Assembly: GCA_030052745.1 (NCBI GenBank)
Contig: JANBVO010000003.1
Location: forward strand, 1,674,001-1,738,000
Direction: 5' to 3'
From: Pleurostoma richardsiae
Lineage: Eukaryota; Ascomycota; Sordariomycetes; Calosphaeriales; Pleurostomataceae
Length of the DNA stretch: 64,000 nt
A model generated the notes under the pieces. The model did no database searches. It was given only the letters and a program-made list of their open reading frames with translations, and had not been told where the DNA came from. Shown here piece after piece: positions 57,801-64,000 of this stretch; the first letter of the stretch is position 1; each line of letters opens with the position of its first letter. The position numbers and the translations under genes were made by a program.

Positions 57801-60042
57801 GCATTTCAAAGCGGCGCTTCCTCTTCCGTGACGTGGCTATCGAAGTCTTCTTCACTGACGGGAGAAGCTACCTGCTGACGGCGTTGAATCCGCCGACTCG
57901 AGATGAGCTATACGGCAAGCTTATGGGCAAGACGCCCCACACAACGGGACCTAATACCCTGCCCAACCCTGAGGACGCCTGGCGTCTCGAGGCTCTGAAA
58001 GTTTTCGAGGAAGCACCACAGACGTTCGGGTCGAAGTTTGGAAGCATTTTCAACTCCTCACCTTGGAATCCAGTGATGAGACGCTGGCAGAGGGGAGAGA
58101 TATCTAACTTCCACTACCTGATGCTTGTCAACACCATGGCAGGACGGACTTTCAATGACCTCACACAGTACCCAGTCTTCCCATGGGTGCTAGCAGACTA
58201 CACTAGTAACGAGCTCGACCTTAACGACCCGGCAACGTTCCGAGACCTCTCCAAGCCGATGGGCGCGCAGACTGTCGGACGCCAAACTGACTACATGCTC
58301 CGTTACAGTAGCCTCGCTGACGTCGACCAGAAGCCGTTTCATTACGGGACACACTACTCTTCTGCGATGGTGGTGGCATCCTACTTGATCCGCCTTCCTC
58401 CCTTCGTTCACTCTTACATGCTACTGCAGGGTGGTGCCTTTGATCACCCTGATCGCCTCTTCTACTCGATCCAGGGAGCCTGGAACTCGGCCTCAAGAGA
58501 CAACGGCTCTGATGTCCGAGAACTCATCCCAGAGTTCTTCTACCTACCTGAGTTCCTCACGAATATCAATGGTTATGATTTTGGGAAACGCCAGGGCACC
58601 GGTGGCAGCATCGATAATGTCACTCTGCCTCCTTGGGCGAAAGGCGACCCCAAAATCTTCATCGCAAAACATCGGGAGGCCCTGGAGAGCCCGTATGTTA
58701 CTGAGAATCTGCATAACTGGATTGATCTCATCTTCGGATACAAGCAGAGAGGCGAGGCTGCCGTGGAGAATCTCAACGTCTTCCACTATCTGTCTTATCA
58801 TGGCGCTATTGATCTGGATAATATTACAGATCCCAAAGAGCGAGAGGTCACTACCGGAATCATCCATAACTTCGGTCAGACTCCTCATCAGGTGTTTTCA
58901 AAACCTCACCCCCCTCGGGAGCAGGCGCATTCCGTTATCAAGAGACTGGACTCCTCCGTCTATGCGCTTACCAAGATCCCACACTCCCTCCTAGGTAATG
59001 AACACCTTTCCAAGTATGATGTATCAACAGCTAATAAGAAGTCAGAGAGCCATGAGCGTGTCGAATCCCTGATATACGCGCCGAAACTTGACCGCCTCCT
59101 CTGCGCGTCTCCCTTTCGCCTCAATCTGTCTCCTCACTACGATAGGTTCTTGGAATGGGGATATGCGGATAACAGCATCAGGTTCTTCCTCAGCGACAAC
59201 AGGAAGGTAAAGGACAACCGGTGCTATACGCTCAAGTCAGATGCTAATGCCTGCAAGCAAATCGGTCACTTCGAAAATATCCACCAAGGGCAAGTATCCT
59301 GTGTCGTGTTTGCCGATTCGAAGACTCTGATCACTGCTGGGGAAGACTGTGTCGTGTCTGTGTTCACGGTCCAATCACCGCCAAGCAAGGTGGAACTCCT
59401 GCCCAGGCACTCACTATTCGGTCACAAGACACCCGTCAATGTGATAGCCGTGTCCAAGGCGTTCAGCACGATCTTGACCGTCTCTCAAGACGGCACCGCC
59501 TTCCTCTGGGACCTGAATAGGCTCGAGTTCATCCGGAGATTGCCGCTGAACCGGCCCGTCGAGTATGCCCGGATCAATGATGTCTCAGGCGAGATCATGC
59601 TTTGCTCGGGTCCAAACGTCTTGCTTTACACATTGAATGGCGAGTTGATCCTCGAGCAGAACGTCTGTGACGCGGAGGGCCAGGATGACTTCGTCCACTC
59701 GTGCGCCTTCTACGAAGGCGCTGGGAACGAATGGCTCGACAACTTCCTCGTGTTTACTGGTCATCGCAAGGGACTGGTCAATGTCTGGCGCAAGACTGTC
59801 GGGAGAAACGGCCGCTGGATCCTGGAGTTTCTCAGGCGCCTGGACCACACCGATGCCAAATCGGAGACAAGGGCCAACGTAGAGGCAGCTATCACATGCA
59901 TCACGCCTATGCCGCAGCTGGTGTATACAGGAGACGACGATGGCAGAGTGGTAAGTCTCACCTGGACTATCCTCTCAATGCTGGGTTAAGGAAGATGCTA
60001 ATTGGGTCTCAGTGGGAATGGAGTCTCATTGCGAGATCATGA
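51862..60042 (+). CDS. bph1: BEACH-domain WD40 protein (beige/Bph1 type)
   Basis: Large scaffold acting in membrane and vacuole/endosome traffic. Exons 51862-54472, 54536-54939, 54992-55472, 55539-59950 and 60013-60042, 2645 residues. The third intron (66 bases, GTAAGT...ATCAG, with TCTAAC) is a multiple of three without stop. The last exon is only 10 codons and gives the family ending (RVWEWSLIARS). Order: armadillo-like N-terminus; ConA-like lectin segment about 385-550 (GYTFTAWIRVD, WYHIALVHRR); PH-BEACH about 1816-1935; BEACH about 2003-2300, opening WNPVMRRWQRGEISNFHYLM with GRTFNDLTQYPVFPWVL; WD40 repeats about 2400-2640 (GHKTPVNVIAVSK, SQDGTAFLWDLN). It is the longest gene here; only one BEACH gene is usual in filamentous fungi. 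Confidence 0.95.
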
Positions 60043-60477
60043 TGAGCAAGCATCATTTAGGTGGCCTTGTCCTTACCTAAAGCCAAACAAACCCTGCATG
60101 GAGGCAACAATTGACGGCGTTCAGGATGTGTTGTAGGACATAAAAGTAAGGGTACTGGCTGCTCCCTTGGCTGGCTTGAAGCCGGAAGACCAAGATGTCA
60201 CGGTTACCCTATGAATATATAGAACGAATAGAGCTGCACATTTCAATGGCCACTACTCATGACGCCGTTGCCTGACATGTTCCGTGACCTGATCGAGACG
60301 ATGACGGCGCAACGGAGGTCACACATTCCTCTGCAAGTTGACTGTATGATGCTTAACGGCTCTTTCCGATTGCTCTTGATGCCCTAACGCCGACCTATGT
60401 ACAGGTTGATACATGTTTCTCCCTCTCCTCTTCCTCTCGAGTCTCGTCAGTCTGTCCTACCTCCCATCCCGTATCCA
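60043..60477. other. Convergent 3' region
   Basis: 435 bases between the stops of the BEACH gene and NUO-9.5. No feature seen apart from a CT-rich block around 60415-60470. Confidence 0.45.
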
Positions 60478-60812
60478 CTACTCGGTGTCGTCGTCGTATC
60501 CCGTCAACTTCTTCCGAGGTCCTGTCGGAACTGTATAGACCATGTTAGTCAACTGGCCGCTAGCAATATGCTGTCCGGAAGGTTCTCATTCGCCTTGTCG
60601 GCGGCATAGTCGCTCGTACCTGGATATGTCATGGGGATCGTCGGTGCATCCTCGTCTCCCAGCGCCTTGCGAATAGGGGGAACGACGACGAGGGTAACGG
60701 GGCCCAAGGCGCCGATGAAGACGGACCAGAAGTAGGCAGGGCGCTCGCGGGCAGCCCAGCGGCAGTATCGGAGGGGCCCGGCCCAGAATCGTGGTGTTAC
60801 GGGGGCAGACAT
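60478..60812 (-). CDS. nuo9.5: NADH-ubiquinone oxidoreductase 9.5-kDa subunit
   Basis: Small accessory subunit of mitochondrial complex I (fungal NUO-9.5 family). Exons (minus): 60812-60620 and 60530-60478, 81 residues. It begins MSAPVTPRFWAGPLRYCRWA, followed by one membrane helix (YFWSVFIGALGPVTLVVVPP, residues about 27-46) and IRKALGDEDAPTIPMTYP. The 17-codon second exon adds PTGPRKKLTGYDDDTE, the expected ending; without it the frame runs on into a false tail. The intron is 89 bases with GTACGA and TATACAG ends. It is divergent from WBP1. Confidence 0.92.
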
Positions 60813-61090
60813 TGTGAGTTTGTCTAAATGGAGGCAGATTATTAACAACTGTATCAGGGAAGAGAAGTGAATGCGTAGAACTCACGTCAACCGGTGTGTG
60901 GCCTCACTGGTATGGTGGTGAGCTGTCGGTCAACCTCGGGCGGCCTGGAGTCGGCTGTGAGAATATGCGTGAAGTCGACGCCGGAGGGACACCCTCAAGA
61001 CAGATTGGCCAATCGGATGTCGAGTGAACCAAAGCCCGGAAGAATAGCTGTCCTCGGAAAAATACCCCTGCTGATGCTGCGGCAAGGCCA

Positions 61091-61120
61091 GGTACCAAGG
61101 TACCAAGGTACCAAGGTACA
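61091..61120 (+). repeat. (GGTACCAA)3.5 tandem repeat
   Basis: Perfect 8-base unit repeated three and a half times, giving four closely spaced GGTAC(C) sites in the middle of the nuo9.5/wbp1 promoter. Confidence 0.95.
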
Positions 61121-61397
61121 CATTTACGTGGCCCAGCACCCAAAGAAGCCACGCTAGCTCCCACGTACCCCGGCGTGTCTTGGCAAAGGCCTACGTATCC
61201 AGAACAGTGAGGGAGAGCTTCCACATCTCGAAAGCTGAGTGCGCGCGAGAGACTGAGGGCTGAGAAGAAGAAGAAGCACCACGCAAAGAACTGCCACATG
61301 CGAGGCAAGGAATTGCTGTCCGCCCATTCTTTCGTTCCCACACTTTCCCGCATTCCATCCCTGACTCCCAATTGACTACCAAGGCGGGAGGCGTGCA

Positions 61398-61434
61398 CTT
61401 CTTTTCTCTTTTCTCTTTTCTCTTTCTCCTTCTT
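61398..61434 (+). promoter_or_regulatory. CT-rich tract upstream of wbp1
   Basis: 37 consecutive pyrimidines (TTTTCTCTTTTCTC-type) ending 14 bases before the ATG. In filamentous fungi such CT tracts often lie at or just before transcription starts of strongly expressed genes; here it is so close to the ATG that the leader would be very short. Confidence 0.65.
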
Positions 61435-61447
61435 ACCAGCTGGCAAG

Positions 61448-63052
61448 ATGAGGTCCCTTGTTTCGTTCCTGCTGCTGCTGCTCGCCGGCGTCGCGCGAGC
61501 TATCAGCTCGAGCGGCCCGCGGGTGCTGGCCATCTTTGAGGACCTAGAGGAGCAGAGCAAATACTCCAAGTTCATAGGGGACCTGGAAGGTGAGAACCAC
61601 AACCAGTATTCGTCGAGGTGGCATGGGTTGGCTAACATGCCGTTACAGGCCGGGGATTTAAGCTCAGCCATGCCACGCCCAAGATGGAATCGTTGTCGCT
61701 ATTTCACCTCGGAGAGAGAGTCTTCGACCATGTCATCATCTTCCCCACGAAGGCCAAGGGTGAGCCCGACCGAATTGATCGCCTCCGCTGCCATGACGCA
61801 AGCTAACAAGGGAAATGCTGCAGGTCTCGGCCCCAATCTGACAGCCAAGCTGCTCCTCGACTTCATCAACGCCGACGGCAACATCCTCCTCGCCCTCAGC
61901 TCCTCCCACGCAGCCCCGACGGCCATCAACTCGCTCCTTCTCGAGCTGGACATATCCCTGCCCGCCGACCGCACCGGCCTCGTCGTCGACCACTTCAACT
62001 ACGACGCCGCGAGCGCCGCCGATAGCCACGATGTCCTCCTGCTTCCTTCCCCCGGGAAGTTGCGCTCCGATCTGAAGGAGTTTTTCGGCGGCGACAGTAG
62101 CGATGTCATTGCTTTCCCGCGTGGCGTGGGCCACACCCTGGGCGATGGCGCTCTGCTCTCGCCCATCCTGCGCGCCCCGAGCACCGCCTACAGCTACAAC
62201 CCCAAGGAGCAGGCCGAGACGCTCGACGAGCTCTTCGCCGCCGGCGAGCAGCTGGCGCTCGTGTCGGCGGTGCAGGCGCGCAACTCGGCGCGGTTCACCG
62301 TCGTCGGCTCCGCGGAGATGCTCGAGGACAAGTGGTTCGACGCCAAGGTCAAGAAGGCCGGCGAGAAGGGCGAGGTCAAGACCTACAACCGGGAGTTCGC
62401 GAAGCGGCTGGCTGGCTGGACGTTCAAGGAGCTGGGTGTTCTGCGGGTCAACTGGATCGAGCATCGCCTTAACGAGGAGGGTGTTGTCAATGTGACGAAC
62501 CCCAAGATCTACCGGATCAAGAACGACGTGGTATGTTCTCCTCTGCTTGGGTCAACCTTGGCTTTCTAGCTTCTTTGGCTCTCATCTTTCTCATTTCTGT
62601 CAAACTAACAACCCTGCCAGACTTACTCCATCTCCATCTCCGAATGGTCCTGGGACAAGTGGACGTCCTTCGTCGTCCCCGAGGGCGACGAAATCCAGCT
62701 CGAGTTCAGCATGCTCTCTCCCTTCCAGCGCCTGCCCCTGAAGCCCCTGGCGGCGCAGGAGAGCGCCGACGCCACCGTCTTCGGCGTCTCCTTCAAGCTG
62801 CCCGACCACCACGGCATCTTCAACTTCCTGGTCAACTACAAGCGGCCGTTCCTCACCAGCATCGAGGAGAAGAACACCGTCTCGGTGCGGCACATGGCGC
62901 ACGACGAGTGGCCGCGCTCCTACGTCATCTCGGGCGCGTGGCCATGGCTCGCGGGCATCGGCGCCACCGTCACGGGGTGGCTCGCGTTCGTGTTGGTGTG
63001 GATGTTCAGCCAGCCCATTGCCAGGGTCGTGGGGCACAAGAAGACGCAGTGA
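61448..63052 (+). CDS. wbp1: Oligosaccharyltransferase subunit WBP1/OST48
   Basis: Essential ER membrane subunit of the complex that moves the lipid-linked glycan onto Asn. Exons 61448-61589, 61649-61759, 61824-62530 and 62621-63052, 463 residues. A signal peptide covers residues 1-19 (MRSLVSFLLLLLAGVARA). The family blocks are RVLAIFEDLEEQSKYSKFIG, GFKLSHATPKMESLSLF, GLGPNLTAKLLLDFI and, before the membrane, EWSWDKW. One C-terminal TM helix (WLAGIGATVTGWLAFVLVWM) ends in a short tail, HKKTQ, which is a KKxx ER-retrieval signal as in yeast Wbp1. All three introns are short (59, 64 and 90 bases). Confidence 0.95.
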
Positions 63053-64000
63053 GGGCGTAGACTCTGTTTGTAGGGCGGGGAGGGATCGAGTAGCTTCAAG
63101 ATGGACGGACGGACCGGTGGATCTGTCTATCAACTTTGTACATGTGTCATAAACCAAGGACGAGGTTACGGCCACTAAAAGGGTCAGGGATCAAGATTTC
63201 CATAGGCGTCAATGAGATGTGTTTTCGGACTAGATCTTGAACGCTCCGCCACGAGAGTGTGGGCGAACGTGGAGCCTGTGATTCCTATATAGCTGTGTGC
63301 CCGGTCCAATGTCTTCCCTCAATTCAATACCTCGGACATAGCCGCCAACACTCGGCGATTGCAGCTGTGTCCTTGACTATGGTTTCAGGAGAGACCTCAC
63401 TAGCGTATTTCCGGCCACTCTCATTGAGAAGATAGCCTCGCCCATAGCTCCTCTTAACCAGTCCGCCACTTGGTGAACGTCAGAGGGCAGTGACAAGGAA
63501 AGAAAGGCAAAGACCTCATGGAAAACAAACGCAGAATCATCTCAGTGCCCTCAGATTAGCTCTCTTAAGTTCTCACTGACAACCAGAAGCATCCAAGGAG
63601 GGGGGAACGGGGAAGCGCGACAACCCCCGTCCTTTCGGACAGAGAGCGAGAGACCCCGAAACCCCGCGCCAGCTTCGGCTGCCTGCAAATTTGGCTTTTT
63701 GGACCTCTTCAGTCATCACCGGGCAAAATTGATGATTCTCGACGAGAACGAAACCGCAGATCCCAGACCAGGACATGCCCCTCGACAAACCCCCAACTGC
63801 TCGACGAGGCTCAGCCCGTCTCCTGGGCTCCCCAGCCGTCCGCCTGCTCCGATTGAAAACTATATTGTACCCGTCATCGGCGGTCTTCACCTTCCCTCTC
63901 TGCGGCCTGAGGCTGTTAAACCCCAAGCCATAGAGAGTAAACAGGAGAATATGCCTCAGGTGTGCTGTTTGTCGTCACTGCGGCGGGACAGCGAGGCATG
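63053..64000. other. Right-end flank, no gene seen
   Basis: 948 bases after the wbp1 stop. A minus-strand open frame (63573-63926) is Arg/Gly-rich without a recognised domain, and I do not call it. A promoter or leader of a gene beyond the window edge may lie here. Confidence 0.35.

Larger units (their letters stand above)
60813..61447. promoter_or_regulatory. Divergent promoter nuo9.5 / wbp1
   Basis: 635 bases between opposing ATGs. It contains a tandem GGTACCAA array (61091-61120) and, just before the wbp1 ATG, a CT tract (61398-61434) typical of fungal core promoters or leaders. Confidence 0.6.

Overview
The window is nuclear DNA of a filamentous ascomycete (Pezizomycotina, most likely a Sordariomycete). 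The evidence is many short introns (about 55-175 bases, GT...AG, several with CTAAC/CTGAC-like branch sites), high G+C coding exons, and fungus-specific families such as the DUF1752/areA-like protein, the NUO-9.5 complex I subunit and a Rho1 GEF with DEP-DH-PH-CNH layout. I rebuilt exon structures by hand from splice sites, reading frame and family resemblance. I saw no transposon, virus-derived element, CRISPR array or rRNA gene.

Left part (1-13 kb): a DUF1752 protein; then a head-to-head pair for mitochondrial leucine breakdown, methylcrotonyl-CoA carboxylase beta (minus, 4541-6475) and isovaleryl-CoA dehydrogenase (plus, 6846-8226), sharing a 370-base promoter; then class III PI3-kinase Vps34 (minus, 8485-11421) diverging from the Smc5/6 kleisin Nse4 (plus, 11976-13164).

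Middle-left (13.9-28 kb): two consecutive coiled-coil genes that I cannot name. The second encodes about 1476 residues ending in hydrophobic segments and carries five copies of a short internal repeat. The spacer between the two genes holds four copies of a small hairpin-like motif. Then come a DUF4336 protein, mitochondrial GatA (HER2) and a small conserved-looking protein. These two coiled-coil genes are the best candidates for something undescribed.

Middle (28-43 kb): a tRNA-like relic, V-ATPase proteolipid c (five exons, minus), a ROM2-type Rho1 GEF (plus), a 3.7-kb stretch with no supported gene, the last exons of a small Cys-containing protein, and a divergent pair made of a single-TM protein (minus) and splicing factor PRP38 (plus).

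Right part (43-64 kb): a 1115-residue Ser-rich disordered protein (minus), a vacuolar subtilisin-type protease B (minus), a very large BEACH-WD40 protein (plus, 2645 residues), NUO-9.5 (minus) and the oligosaccharyltransferase subunit WBP1/OST48 (plus) with a C-terminal KKxx signal.

Most genes are housekeeping: endomembrane and vacuole (Vps34, V-ATPase c, protease B, BEACH protein, WBP1), mitochondrion (MCCB, IVD, GatA, NUO-9.5) and nucleus (Nse4, PRP38). Apart from the leucine pair they do not form a pathway cluster. Intergenic DNA carries scattered GGTACC-rich short repeats, homopurine/homopyrimidine tracts and a 27-T run.
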